Below are positions 7,327 through 15,561 of a DNA stretch of 36,887 nt, one piece after another. The DNA comes from a bacterium (GTDB lineage: Bacteria; Vulcanimicrobiota; Vulcanimicrobiia; Vulcanimicrobiales; Vulcanimicrobiaceae). Position numbers and translations under genes: made by a program. Each line of letters starts with the position of its first letter. Within the stretch, counting starts at the first letter, position 1. The stretch lies in contig JAJYFM010000018.1 of NCBI GenBank assembly GCA_021790895.1, positions 1 through 36,887 on the forward strand, written 5' to 3'. The notes below the pieces were generated by a model, which was not told the origin of the DNA, ran no database searches, and saw only the letters and a list, made by a program, of their open reading frames with translations.

Positions 7327-8520
7327 TTAGGCGGGCGGTTCGCTCGTCCCTGAATCGGGTGGCTCCCACTGCCACCCAACCCCGGATCCCGGTGCTCCCG
7401 GCTGCGGGGGCACCGCGAACGGCGGCGGAAAGGGCGCACCGAAGCTCGGTTGCCCCTCGGCTGTTTCCGTCGGCGGTGCGAAACCCGTTCCCGGTGGGGG
7501 TGCAAAGCTCGGCGGCGGCACGAAGGTCGGCGGTGGAACGAAGCTCGGCGGCGGCACGAAGGTCGGCGAGGACTCCATAAAGCCCGGCGGGACACCCGGT
7601 GGGCGAATCGTCGGCGTCTCGGCCGGAACCGGCGGCGGCGGAAGCGGCGGAAATTCGTAGCCGTTCTCGGGGGTTACCTCGTTCTGCGTAACGCCGATAT
7701 CGACGCGTTTTGCGGGCGCAGGAGCCGCACTCGCCGCTGCGGTTGCAGCGAGTCGTTCTTCGAGCAGCGGCGGGCGAGCGGTAAAGAGCGGCGCCGGAAG
7801 GTCGCCGACGGCAGCGCCGACGAGCACGTTGCGCACCGGTGGAAGAATCTGCGCATCGGAGCGACGCGCAATCGCGCGTAACTCTTCGACGATATCGTCG
7901 GGAGCCGCTTCAGCTTTCATCGTATCGATCAATAAGGCGACGGTGTCGCGTAAGTATTGCGGCGGCGGTACCTTGGCGAATGCGAAGGTGTGTTGAGCGA
8001 GCTCGGCTTTGACGCCCTGCAAGAGTCGCTTCCAATGATCGATATTTTGATAGCGTTCGAAGAGCCCGGCGGTACGTTTTGCTTGCGCGTAGAGCGAGGC
8101 GATGCGTTTCCCTAACGGGTCGGCGGGCGGTGCGGGTTCGACGACGGCAACGCGCCCGGCAACGCGCGCGAGTTCGCCGAGAATCTGCGAATGGAAGAGC
8201 GGGTCGACTTCGTGAAGATAGTGGTAGGCGAGCCCAAGATCGAAACTCGCATCGCGCGCGGGGATGACCGAGGTGCTGCCGCGCAGGAGTGTGGCGCCGA
8301 TATTTGCATACTCCGCAATTGCAAGATCGCGCGATTCGATCACGGTAACGGTCGCGCCGCGTTCGAGTGCCGCGCGAACCGCGCGCGCCTCGTCACCGTA
8401 GCCGCAGATAAGGATCCGCTCGCCGGCGCGTAGCCCGACGGCATCCCAAATCAGCGCTTCGATATAGCGAGCCTCCGCTTCGAATTCTTGGACGGAATAG
8501 ACGTAATCGGAGATTTCCAT
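7327..8520 (-). CDS. Class I SAM-dependent methyltransferase-like protein with a proline-rich C-terminal tail
   Basis: The product has 397 residues. Residues 30-160 look like a Rossmann methyltransferase: ERILICGYGDEA is motif I, E62 in VTVIESRD would be the acidic ribose-binding residue, and FDLGLAYHYLHEVDPLF resembles motif IV. Residues 290-397 form a disordered Pro-rich tail with repeats such as SFVPPPTFVPPP. The start is fixed by a TAATG overlap: the ATG at 8520-8518 shares its A with the aroA stop, so translation is probably coupled. The open frame could extend 31 codons into aroA, but that stretch is Arg-rich and implausible. The methyl acceptor is unknown. The tail may mediate protein binding or surface tethering, which is inference. 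Confidence 0.75.
   Translation of the reverse strand: MEISDYVYSVQEFEAEARYIEALIWDAVGLRAGERILICGYGDEARAVRAALERGATVTVIESRDLAIAEYANIGATLLRGSTSVIPARDASFDLGLAYHYLHEVDPLFHSQILGELARVAGRVAVVEPAPPADPLGKRIASLYAQAKRTAGLFERYQNIDHWKRLLQGVKAELAQHTFAFAKVPPPQYLRDTVALLIDTMKAEAAPDDIVEELRAIARRSDAQILPPVRNVLVGAAVGDLPAPLFTARPPLLEERLAATAAASAAPAPAKRVDIGVTQNEVTPENGYEFPPLPPPPVPAETPTIRPPGVPPGFMESSPTFVPPPSFVPPPTFVPPPSFAPPPGTGFAPPTETAEGQPSFGAPFPPPFAVPPQPGAPGSGVGWQWEPPDSGTSEPPA
7505..7570 (-). repeat. 18-bp tandem repeat encoding Pro-rich hexapeptides
   Basis: Units at 7505-7522, 7523-7540 and 7541-7558, plus a partial unit to 7570, differ by a few bases. Read on the minus strand they encode the alternating hexapeptides SFVPPP, TFVPPP and SFAPPP. 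Such in-frame repeats change length easily by slippage. Confidence 0.85.
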
Positions 8521-9797
8521 TATGCCGTGACCCGCTGCAAGCGTTCGAAGAAATCGGGAAAACTCACGTCGACTTCGTCGACGGAGTCGATCGCGATCGG
8601 GCCGGCGGCGCACCCGAGCATCGCCGCTGCCATTTGAATGCGGTGGTCCCCAAAGGTCTCGATCGATATGCCCGATGCAACCGGCGAGCCGCCGTCGATC
8701 GCGATGCCGTTTGGGAGATCTTCGGCGGCGATGCCGACGGCACCCAAAAGGCGATGGATCGCAGCAAGCCGGTCGGATTCTTTATCGCGAAGATCGCGAA
8801 CGCCGGAGATCGTCGTTCGCCCGTCGGCGAATGCAGCGGCGATGGCGAGCAGCGGCAGTTCGTCGATCGCGCGCCGTGCGCTCTGCGTATCGATCGTCGT
8901 TGCATGCAGCGTCGCGTGTTCGACATAGAGATCGCCGATCGGTTCGCCGTTTTGCTCGCGCTGGTTGCGGCGTGCGATCCGCGCGCCCATCGCATCGAGT
9001 GCATCGAGCAGCCCGGTTCGGGTCGGATTGAGGTTCACGTCGCGAATCAGGAGTGCACTGCCGCGCGCGAGCGTCGCGCCGACGATGAAGAAGGCCGCTG
9101 CGGAAAAATCTCCGGGGATGACGATCTGCTCGCCACCGCGCACGGTCGGCTCGTAGAGATCGATCTCGTGCCCATTCCACGATATTCCCGCGCCCATCGC
9201 CGCGAGCAGCCGCTCGCTATGATCGCGCGTCTCGCGGTCACCGAATATTTTTATCGGCCTCTGCGCGAAGAGCGCGGCGAAGAGCAGCGCGGATTTTATT
9301 TGCGCGGAGGGATGCACGAGAATGATCTTCGCGGAGCGATCGTCGCTCGCCCCATCGATCCAGATCGGGAGTTTGCCGTCGGCGCTCGTGATGCGCGCGC
9401 CGAGCGCGCGTAGGTGAGCGGCGACCGGTTCCATCGGACGACGCGAGAGCGAGCTATCCCCAACGAAACGTGCGCGAATTCCCGCACCGGTGCAGACGCC
9501 GAGCAGCATGCGCGCCGTCGAGCCGGAATTCATCGCATCGATATCGGCGACCGGATCGTGAAGCGCGCCGCCAGTTACCACGTAAGCGTCGTCGTCGCGT
9601 GCGATCTTCGCTCCGAGTGCTTGCAAAGCGTTGGCCGTTGCGTGCAGATCGCGGCCGGGATTGAGGTTCTCGATGCGCGTTGCGCTGCCCGACGCCGCGG
9701 CGAGAATGAGGGCGCGGTGGGAGATCGATTTATCGCCGGGTACGGTGATTTCGCCGCGAAGGGGATGGGGTTCGAAACGAGGGGAGCGCAGAATCAT
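8520..9797 (-). CDS. aroA: 3-phosphoshikimate 1-carboxyvinyltransferase (EPSP synthase)
   Basis: The 425-residue product matches AroA in full. VPGDKSISHRALILAA (about 19-34) gives the Lys/Ser/Arg of the shikimate-3-phosphate site. Further hallmarks are AMNSGSTARMLLGV, LRDKESDRLAAIHR and, near the C-terminus, FGDHRIQMAAAM. The enzyme joins phosphoenolpyruvate to shikimate-3-phosphate in the sixth step of the shikimate pathway, in the cytosol. The ATG at 9797 precedes the conserved N-terminus directly. The stop overlaps the ATG of the downstream methyltransferase gene. No other aromatic pathway genes are nearby. Confidence 0.97.
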   Translation of the reverse strand: MILRSPRFEPHPLRGEITVPGDKSISHRALILAAASGSATRIENLNPGRDLHATANALQALGAKIARDDDAYVVTGGALHDPVADIDAMNSGSTARMLLGVCTGAGIRARFVGDSSLSRRPMEPVAAHLRALGARITSADGKLPIWIDGASDDRSAKIILVHPSAQIKSALLFAALFAQRPIKIFGDRETRDHSERLLAAMGAGISWNGHEIDLYEPTVRGGEQIVIPGDFSAAAFFIVGATLARGSALLIRDVNLNPTRTGLLDALDAMGARIARRNQREQNGEPIGDLYVEHATLHATTIDTQSARRAIDELPLLAIAAAFADGRTTISGVRDLRDKESDRLAAIHRLLGAVGIAAEDLPNGIAIDGGSPVASGISIETFGDHRIQMAAAMLGCAAGPIAIDSVDEVDVSFPDFFERLQRVTA

Positions 9798-9992
9798 GGA
9801 TGTTCACCGTTCCACGCACGTGCGCAGCGTTCCGGCTGCTCGCGACTATTGAGGGTATGCAGCCTCACCGACGATCGTCGGGAGGGCTTGCGATGGTGGG
9901 GAAACCGAAGCCTCGCGGGGGTGAACCTAGGCCGCAATCGACTCGCGACGGGGTGGGCGAATGCGTTGCCATGGGCACGGCCCATCGTAAAG

Positions 9993-10018
9993 TGCTAAAA
10001 TGGGCGACGGTAGGAGGA
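9993..10018 (+). promoter_or_regulatory. Extended -10 promoter and strong ribosome binding site for the lipoprotein gene
   Basis: TGC-TAAAAT (9993-10001) reads as an extended -10 element. TTGCCA at 9966-9971 is too far upstream to be a standard -35. AGGAGG at 10012-10017 lies 11 bases before the ATG at 10029. The rest of the 231-bp gap (9798-9992) holds no gene I can support. Confidence 0.45.
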
Positions 10019-10028
10019 TCGCGAATCC

Positions 10029-11033
10029 ATGAAATCTACATTTTTTGCCGCGTTTGCTCTGAGTTGCGCGCTCGTCGCCTGCGGAGGCGGCGGCTCATCG
10101 TCAGGAAGCGGGAGCGGAGTCGTGCCGGTAACTCCCGCGCCCGTTTCGTATCAATCTCAAATCGTGTTCAAGGGCGCGCTCGCTGGGGCGCAGAGCGGCG
10201 TCCCCACGCTCTCAGTCGGGGCCTCAACGCAGTCGCTCGATTGGCGCGACCCGCTAAGCGCAAACCCTTCGCCCGCGCCGATTATGATTATTTCGCCCAA
10301 CGCCCCGAACGGGGAGTTTATGGGATCGCCGGATGACGCGGTCGGTGGTACGGCTCTTGCAATCGTGTCACCAATGCCGAGCGCCGCGCCGCAAGTAACA
10401 TTCTCAGTCAACGGAGTGCAGCCGAACCTCGTGCCGACTGCAACGCCTGCTCCCGGTGTCACCCCGCAGCCTGGGGTTGTCGGGGCGATAAACGTATCCG
10501 GCTCGAACGCCGCCGAGAATACGCAAGCCGCGGGAACGGTAACGGCGACCATTGGGGCTCCGGTCAGCCAAGCACCGACAACGCCCGTCTACGAATATCG
10601 GGGCATCGATATTGACTGCGAGATGCTTTACACCAACGATATGCAGGGCGCTACATGGAACGGCACGACGTGGGTCGCTGCTTCCAGCCCCTCGAACGCC
10701 GACATTTATGCAACCTACACCGCGCCTCAATGCTCGGCTCCGTGGGTCGCTGGAACGCAAGCCGTCCTGCATACACCTTACGGCGGCGTACTATTTAACA
10801 GCGCAACGCCTTGCTCAGATTTCTCAGCCTCTCAATGGTCAAATACTTTTACGAGTATTCCCCTGGCGACCGTTGGCACGATGCTGCCGGATTACTCTTT
10901 CAACAGCATCCTGCTGTTTAAGACCGCTTCGGGGAATATCGCCAAACTCTGCCCGACTGCCATAGGGAACGCTACCGAACCGATTCTGGGTGGAGCAATC
11001 GAAGTCTCCGGGGACTCTATCGACGGATTCTAA
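10029..11033 (+). CDS. Secreted lipoprotein of unknown function
   Basis: The product has 334 residues. MKSTFFAAFALSCALVAC is a lipoprotein signal peptide with the lipobox ALVAC (Cys18). It is followed by a Gly/Ser linker, typical of proteins tethered to a membrane. The mature part is rich in Ala, Pro, Thr and Ser, with PAPIMIISPNAPNG and PTATPAPGVTPQPG. The C-terminal half has six or so Cys residues (IDCEML, APQCSAPW, SATPCSDF, AKLCPTA) that could form disulfides outside the cytoplasm. I recognise no family. An AGGAGG site supports the start. Codon choice looks slightly less GC-biased than in the housekeeping neighbours, hinting at an accessory locus beside tRNA-Leu. Confidence 0.82.
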   Translation: MKSTFFAAFALSCALVACGGGGSSSGSGSGVVPVTPAPVSYQSQIVFKGALAGAQSGVPTLSVGASTQSLDWRDPLSANPSPAPIMIISPNAPNGEFMGSPDDAVGGTALAIVSPMPSAAPQVTFSVNGVQPNLVPTATPAPGVTPQPGVVGAINVSGSNAAENTQAAGTVTATIGAPVSQAPTTPVYEYRGIDIDCEMLYTNDMQGATWNGTTWVAASSPSNADIYATYTAPQCSAPWVAGTQAVLHTPYGGVLFNSATPCSDFSASQWSNTFTSIPLATVGTMLPDYSFNSILLFKTASGNIAKLCPTAIGNATEPILGGAIEVSGDSIDGF

Positions 11034-11057
11034 AACTCTTCGGGCCGAAATGGCGGG

Positions 11058-11090
11058 AAGCCGTGGAACGCAGGGACGCGGCTTTCGTAG
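11058..11090 (+). terminator. Possible terminator after the lipoprotein gene
   Basis: AAGCCGTG (11058-11065) can pair with CGCGGCTT (11077-11084) with one G-U pair and an 11-nt loop. The tract after it (TCGTAGTTTC) is only weakly T-rich, so efficiency is uncertain. Confidence 0.4.
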
Positions 11091-11136
11091 TTTCACAGGC
11101 CAAGGCGCGCTTTTTACGCTGTAGAACTTCGCCCGT

Positions 11137-11394
11137 ATGGAAGACGTAGAGAAGCACCTTCTTCAGGGAATGGTAGCCAAGGACAAGAACGGCGTTCCTC
11201 TTCCCTGCGCTGCGCCCGACTGCCCGTATGAGCGCACGTGCTACCCGGATGGGTGCGTTCCTGAGTATTCTTTTACGAATGTTGCGCCGTTCGAGGGTGC
11301 GCAGACGCGCGAGATCGTCCCTGGGCCCTTCGTGCAATATCACCCCGAATGCGCCAAGCGTCTCGGCAAAGAAAGCCAAGTGCGCCGCTCGTGA
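11137..11394 (+). CDS. Small cysteine-rich, probably zinc-binding protein of unknown function
   Basis: The product has 85 residues. Cysteines are spaced as in PCAAPDC, then PYERTC, then YPDGC, and a later QYHPECAKRLG adds His and Cys, a pattern suited to binding one or two zinc ions. There is no signal peptide. The ribosome binding site is weak, and the case for coding rests on the ordered Cys/His pattern and sensible codon use. It sits between the lipoprotein gene and tRNA-Leu with no operon partner. I do not recognise the family; short phage or plasmid-derived proteins often look like this, but no phage genes are near. Confidence 0.5.
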   Translation: MEDVEKHLLQGMVAKDKNGVPLPCAAPDCPYERTCYPDGCVPEYSFTNVAPFEGAQTREIVPGPFVQYHPECAKRLGKESQVRRS

Positions 11395-11444
11395 TCAGTA
11401 TGTGGTCAGTCGGGCGGTTTTAGGGCGATTTTACGAGGGGAATC

Positions 11445-11528
11445 TGGTGGGGAAGGTGGGACTCGAACCCACATGAGTTGCCTCGGCCGCTTTTGAGGCG
11501 GCTGCGTCTGCCATTCCGCCACTTCCCC
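11445..11528 (-). tRNA. tRNA-Leu (anticodon CAA)
   Basis: The acceptor stem GGGGAAG (from 11528 downwards) pairs with CTTCCCC, the discriminator is A, and CCA is encoded at 11447-11445. The anticodon stem GCCGC/GCGGC encloses CTCAAAA, giving CAA for UUG codons. A short class II variable arm (GAG-GCAA-CTC) is present. Confidence 0.96.
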
Positions 11529-11560
11529 GGGCATCGGCAGGGCGGATGGTTCGCGTCGCG

Positions 11561-13900
11561 CTACGGCGCTCCTGGAAGCGCGATATCGATTTCGGCGTGC
11601 CCTCGATACCGTAGCTCAACGAGCCGGCTGCCCGCCGGGCTCGGAACGGTGAGGCGCGTACCGCCGAAGGTGCGGATACGCTCGTCGCCGCCGGCAGCGA
11701 AGGCGTCGATCGAAACGCAACGCGTGGAGCAATCCAAGAGTACGCGCAGCAGCGCGCGCCGCGGATCCAAGATGAAGGTTTTTGTAAAGGCGACCGAGCG
11801 CTTCGCGAGGTCGGGCGCGCGATAGCGACAGAGGAGCACCTGCGCTGCGGCACTGCTGCGGTCGATGCAGCGATAGGCGCGGTTGAAGGTTCCCGCTGGA
11901 AACGGATGCGTGAATGCCGCGATATAGTCGCGCTTCGAGGGCGGCAGCGGTGCTGCGACATCATCGCGGAAGAGGCCGATACTTGTAGCGAGGTTGCGGT
12001 GCTCGCGGCGATCTTCGAGCACGAAGGAGCGCGCACCGGCATCGGCGCTCACGATCAACCGAAGATGCGCATTGCGTAAAACGTAGGTCGGCGTTCCGTC
12101 GGAACGGATCGCTGCGATCAATGCATGCAGATCGTTATCGGCGTTCATTGGTCGCGTGGGAAGCCGCTGCGTGCAGAGCACCCACGCAATCTGCGCCGTC
12201 GATGCGTCGATGCGATCGAGGCGCCAATCGCAGGCGCTGCCTGCAGCGAGCGTGCGCGCGCGAATCGTGACGTGCGCCGATCCGAGCGCGAGCGTCAACT
12301 GCGGAATCCTGCGCGCCTGACGCGAGAGGTTGAAGAGATCGAAGAGCGCAGAGCGACGATGCGGCCCGAGCAAGAGCGTTGCGTCCTCGACGTCGCCGTT
12401 CGTCGGCGTGACGCCGCGCGCGCGGTCGATGCGTGGCGACGGTACGAGCGTGCCGAGTTGACGGTAGCGTTGCAAACGGTTGCGAATCGCCGGGAGCATC
12501 GTGGCTTCGTCGGCGATCGGTGGAATCACGAGCTCGCGATAGCGCGCGAGCGTACCGGGTGCAGCGAAGCGAAGGTCGACGGCACGACAGGTAAGGTGCA
12601 ACGCACGGCATTGCATGAACGCATGGATCGTCGCCGCCGCGAAGGCCGCGACGCGAGCGTTATCGACGTTGCGCGAACGATAGGCGCTCACCGGCCAGGC
12701 GACCGCGACATTTGCCACCGGTCGCAAATGCGCGAGCCAGCGCGCACCGGCCTTACGCACCAACCTACCGAAGGCGGCAGTCGGCGCATACCGCGCCTGC
12801 TTTCTCCCGTCGAGTGCAAGGGCTGCATCCCAGGCATAGAGCGCATTTGCCCAGGGCGCTTCCCAACCGGCCGGGTTCATCGTGTCTTGCACCGGGAAGT
12901 TCACGATCGCATGCGCGCCGAGTTGCAGCAGTTGGTGCAGGGCGATCGTGGTGTTTTCCGGCGCAGCCGGGCGCGGCTGGGTCTCATTTGCACCCTGGAG
13001 CCATCCGGCTTGAAATTCACTCTGCATAACGGCTCGGTGGGGCTGCGTTTGCAGCAGTGCCGTCGAAAAAATCAATTGCGCGAGATCGTGGGTTCCGATG
13101 CGATAGGCATCGCTTTGATACCAATTCCCCCAATCCCACGCGCCGGTCGCCGCGGGAACTTTCGTTTGATAGGTATTGATAAAGAGCGGCACATTCGGCC
13201 CGACCTCGCGTCGCACCGCCGCGCGCAGCCAGCGAATATAGGCGTGCCAATGCGGCGCGGGCCACGTGTCGTTATCGATGTAGGCACCTTGATCATCGTC
13301 GAGTGCGATTGCGACGACGATCTGCGACCATGGCGCAATGGTAGAAAAGAGCGCATGAAACCAGCGATGTACGGCGGCACGATGCGTATGGTTGGCGAGC
13401 CATTCGCGCGCGGCGGCATCGGCGTGAGCGTTCTGGAGCGTAGCGGTCGCGGGATAGCGCCCCTGCAAAATATCGTGGAGCGGCATTCGATAGCTACGAT
13501 GCACGAGCAGCCAGGCCGGGTAACCGCCGTTCCGCCACTCGTTGCGAATCACCGGGCCCGGCCGAACGATAACGCGGAACCGATCGGCGGCAAGAAGCGC
13601 AAAGAGGGCGCGAATGTCGCGGCGAGGATTGCTGCGCCCCGTAAAATCGAAATATCCTTCGCGCGGCTCCTGGAAGTTCCAGGGGATGTAGAGATCGATC
13701 GTATTGATGCCCATCATTCGATAGGCGCGGAGGTCGTGCGCCCATTGTGCGCGCGGCGTCCGTTCGTAGAAGAAGGAAGCGGCGTAGAGAAAGCGCTGGA
13801 TTCCGCGCCGGTGCATCGGCCAGCCGAGCTGATGCGGGGCAAGCGCACCGATGAGCGCGATCGAGAGCGCGAAGGGCGCCCAGCGGCGGAGCGACGGCAT
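11561..13900 (-). CDS. Exported GH35-like beta-galactosidase family protein with altered acid/base residue
   Basis: The product has 779 residues. The start is placed at the ATG at 13900 because it opens a signal peptide or anchor (MPSLRRWAPFALSIALIGAL). The open frame runs 81 codons further, but across the divergent esterase gene. GH35 hallmarks are IDLYIPWNFQEPREGYFDF (about 68-86) and then VRPGPVIRNEW plus GGYPAWLL (112-132). The nucleophile region is MQSEFQAGW, with E295. Where GH35 enzymes have the acid/base motif xENEYG, this protein reads LDDDQG (200-205), so Asp replaces the general-acid Glu and the preceding Asn. The C-terminal 400 residues are beta-rich. It may be inactive, slow or differently specific. 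It is divergent from the esterase gene across 63 bp. Confidence 0.82.
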   Translation of the reverse strand: MPSLRRWAPFALSIALIGALAPHQLGWPMHRRGIQRFLYAASFFYERTPRAQWAHDLRAYRMMGINTIDLYIPWNFQEPREGYFDFTGRSNPRRDIRALFALLAADRFRVIVRPGPVIRNEWRNGGYPAWLLVHRSYRMPLHDILQGRYPATATLQNAHADAAAREWLANHTHRAAVHRWFHALFSTIAPWSQIVVAIALDDDQGAYIDNDTWPAPHWHAYIRWLRAAVRREVGPNVPLFINTYQTKVPAATGAWDWGNWYQSDAYRIGTHDLAQLIFSTALLQTQPHRAVMQSEFQAGWLQGANETQPRPAAPENTTIALHQLLQLGAHAIVNFPVQDTMNPAGWEAPWANALYAWDAALALDGRKQARYAPTAAFGRLVRKAGARWLAHLRPVANVAVAWPVSAYRSRNVDNARVAAFAAATIHAFMQCRALHLTCRAVDLRFAAPGTLARYRELVIPPIADEATMLPAIRNRLQRYRQLGTLVPSPRIDRARGVTPTNGDVEDATLLLGPHRRSALFDLFNLSRQARRIPQLTLALGSAHVTIRARTLAAGSACDWRLDRIDASTAQIAWVLCTQRLPTRPMNADNDLHALIAAIRSDGTPTYVLRNAHLRLIVSADAGARSFVLEDRREHRNLATSIGLFRDDVAAPLPPSKRDYIAAFTHPFPAGTFNRAYRCIDRSSAAAQVLLCRYRAPDLAKRSVAFTKTFILDPRRALLRVLLDCSTRCVSIDAFAAGGDERIRTFGGTRLTVPSPAGSRLVELRYRGHAEIDIALPGAP

Positions 13901-13963
13901 GCTCGCCTCTTCGGGTGAGGAAGCCGCGTACCTCGCGCGAAAGAGGGAAGGGTGTCGATTCAA

Positions 13964-14986
13964 ATGTGGAGCGAGATGCTCGGCCTGCGAGGGGATCTCG
14001 AGATTTGCACGCTCCGTTCGGAGGGGCTCGCGCACGGAGTGCTCGATGCACCCGCCGATCGCTTCATCGGCGTCTACCTGCCTCCGGGATACGATCGCTT
14101 GGGCTCGCAACGCTACGCCACGATCTATTGCCTGCACGGACACGGATCGAGTTTATTGAAAGTGCTCTCCGCCGGCCCGTGGGATCGCAATCTCGTTCAG
14201 CAGGCAGATGCGGCGATGCTCGATGGATCGCTGCATCCGGCGATTCTGGTTTTCGTTGACGGCGCGACGCGTTTGGGTGGTTCGCAATACGTCGACTCGA
14301 TCCAGAACGGCAACGTCGCCCACCATGTCGCCGTTGAAATCGTCGATGAAATCGATCGCCGCTTCCGGACGATCGTTCGTCGAAGCGCCCGCGCAATCGT
14401 TGGGAAATCCTCGGGCGGATTCGGCGCATTTCATCTCGCCGCGCAGTATCCGGAGCGTTTTTCAGCGCTGGCATCGATCGCGGGGGACGGATATTTTCGC
14501 ATGACGATGCCGATGCTGTTCCCAGCGGCGCAACGCAGCTTCGAGCGCCATCACGGCGATCTCGAAGCATTTCTTGAGGTATTCGAACGCGATCCGTCGC
14601 GACGCAGCGAGGATTTTTCGACGCTCTTCATCCTGGCGTGTGCTGCGGCATACTCGCCGCGCTCGAAACGCCCGTTCGATGTGGATCTTCCCTTCGATCG
14701 CGCGACCGGGGCGATCGATGACGAAGTCTTTGCCCGCTGGCTCGCCTTCGATCCGGCGGAGTACGGTCCGGAACGGATCTCCGCGATCGCGCAACTATCG
14801 CTTTGCTACCTCGATGCGGGGCGCCGCGACGAATATGGGCTCGATATTGCCGCGCGCACCATCGCGCGGCGCTTGCGCGAGAACGGCGTCGCCGTTCGCA
14901 GCGAGGAGTTTTCCGGCGGCCATCGCAACACTACCGAGCGCTATATCGGCGCATTTGCCGCCCTTCTCGAGGTACTCGACCGTTGA
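13964..14986 (+). CDS. Alpha/beta hydrolase, putative esterase (esterase D/Enterochelin-esterase-like family)
   Basis: The product has 340 residues. Its fold markers are GVYLPPGYDR, then YCLHGHGSSLL (oxyanion strand), VFVDGATR, and the nucleophile elbow IVGKSSGGFGAFHLA, followed by YPERFSALASIAGDGYF. These match the PF00756 putative esterases. A C-terminal HRNTTERYIGAF region supplies a candidate catalytic His in SGGHRN. No signal peptide is visible, so it is probably cytosolic. The ATG at 13964 is preferred; a GTG at 13952 is the alternative, but the purine-rich AGAGGGAAGGG is only three bases from it and about eleven from the ATG. The gene is divergent from the GH35-like gene and its stop overlaps the TTG of the next gene, so the two are probably co-translated. 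Confidence 0.85.
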   Translation: MWSEMLGLRGDLEICTLRSEGLAHGVLDAPADRFIGVYLPPGYDRLGSQRYATIYCLHGHGSSLLKVLSAGPWDRNLVQQADAAMLDGSLHPAILVFVDGATRLGGSQYVDSIQNGNVAHHVAVEIVDEIDRRFRTIVRRSARAIVGKSSGGFGAFHLAAQYPERFSALASIAGDGYFRMTMPMLFPAAQRSFERHHGDLEAFLEVFERDPSRRSEDFSTLFILACAAAYSPRSKRPFDVDLPFDRATGAIDDEVFARWLAFDPAEYGPERISAIAQLSLCYLDAGRRDEYGLDIAARTIARRLRENGVAVRSEEFSGGHRNTTERYIGAFAALLEVLDR

Positions 14987-15561
14987 TCTTTCGTAGATGT
15001 TTTTTCGCGCTGGTTGCCCTGCTCGTTGTCGCTTACGCACCCGCGGGCGCTACGCTCTCTTCGCCGCCACCGGCAACGTTGGATCAGCGAACCTATAACG
15101 ACCCCGCGATGCACTACGTCGCCCCGGTCGGCGTCGTATTGATCGGTATGCGCCAGGTGCCGTACCAGCTCGCCAAGCATATGACGCCGGTCGCCATCTG
15201 GGGGATCAATCCGGGCAAACGCAATGCGCAGATTATTTCGATTTCATTCGAGCGCTTTTCGCACGGATCGCTGCGCGGTTTTTATGCAACGTATATCGAC
15301 GAACTCCGCGGGAATTCGAACGGCGCCTTCGTTCATCGACGGCATGCGGTGCTCGTCAACGGCATGCCGGCGTATTGGATCAAAGTGAATACCGGAGAGG
15401 GTCTCTCGCAGATGCGCTCGTACGCGTACGTTTGGTATGACGGCGTTCGCGGTGTGGTGCTCTCGGAGGAGGCGCGCGCCGGCAACCTCAGCGAGCGACA
15501 GGCCAAGCGCGATCTCGCCGGTGCGAGCGCGGTTGCCTATCCGGTAAATCGCCCGTTCTAG
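14983..15561 (+). CDS. Secreted protein of unknown function
   Basis: The product has 192 residues. The TTG at 14983 is chosen because it overlaps the preceding TGA (TTGA) and opens a good signal peptide (IFRRCFFALVALLVVAYAPAGA). The mature protein contains NDPAMHYVAPVGVVLIG and a central NGMPAYWIKVNTGEGLSQMRSYAYVWYDG that looks like paired strands. No catalytic motif is seen and I do not recognise the family. It is translationally coupled to the esterase gene. Its TAG stop shares the palindrome CTAG (15558-15561) with the stop of the convergent transsulfuration gene. Confidence 0.75.
   Translation: MIFRRCFFALVALLVVAYAPAGATLSSPPPATLDQRTYNDPAMHYVAPVGVVLIGMRQVPYQLAKHMTPVAIWGINPGKRNAQIISISFERFSHGSLRGFYATYIDELRGNSNGAFVHRRHAVLVNGMPAYWIKVNTGEGLSQMRSYAYVWYDGVRGVVLSEEARAGNLSERQAKRDLAGASAVAYPVNRPF

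Noticed and set aside
7505-7570. Regular short repeats considered as a CRISPR array
   Set aside because: The units are contiguous without spacers and encode Pro-rich hexapeptides in frame within a gene.
12125-13918. A very long plus-strand open frame (almost 600 codons) antisense to the GH35-like gene
   Set aside because: It is Arg-rich with no domain signature, as expected from the opposite strand of a GC-rich gene. The minus-strand frame has a signal peptide and GH35 motifs.
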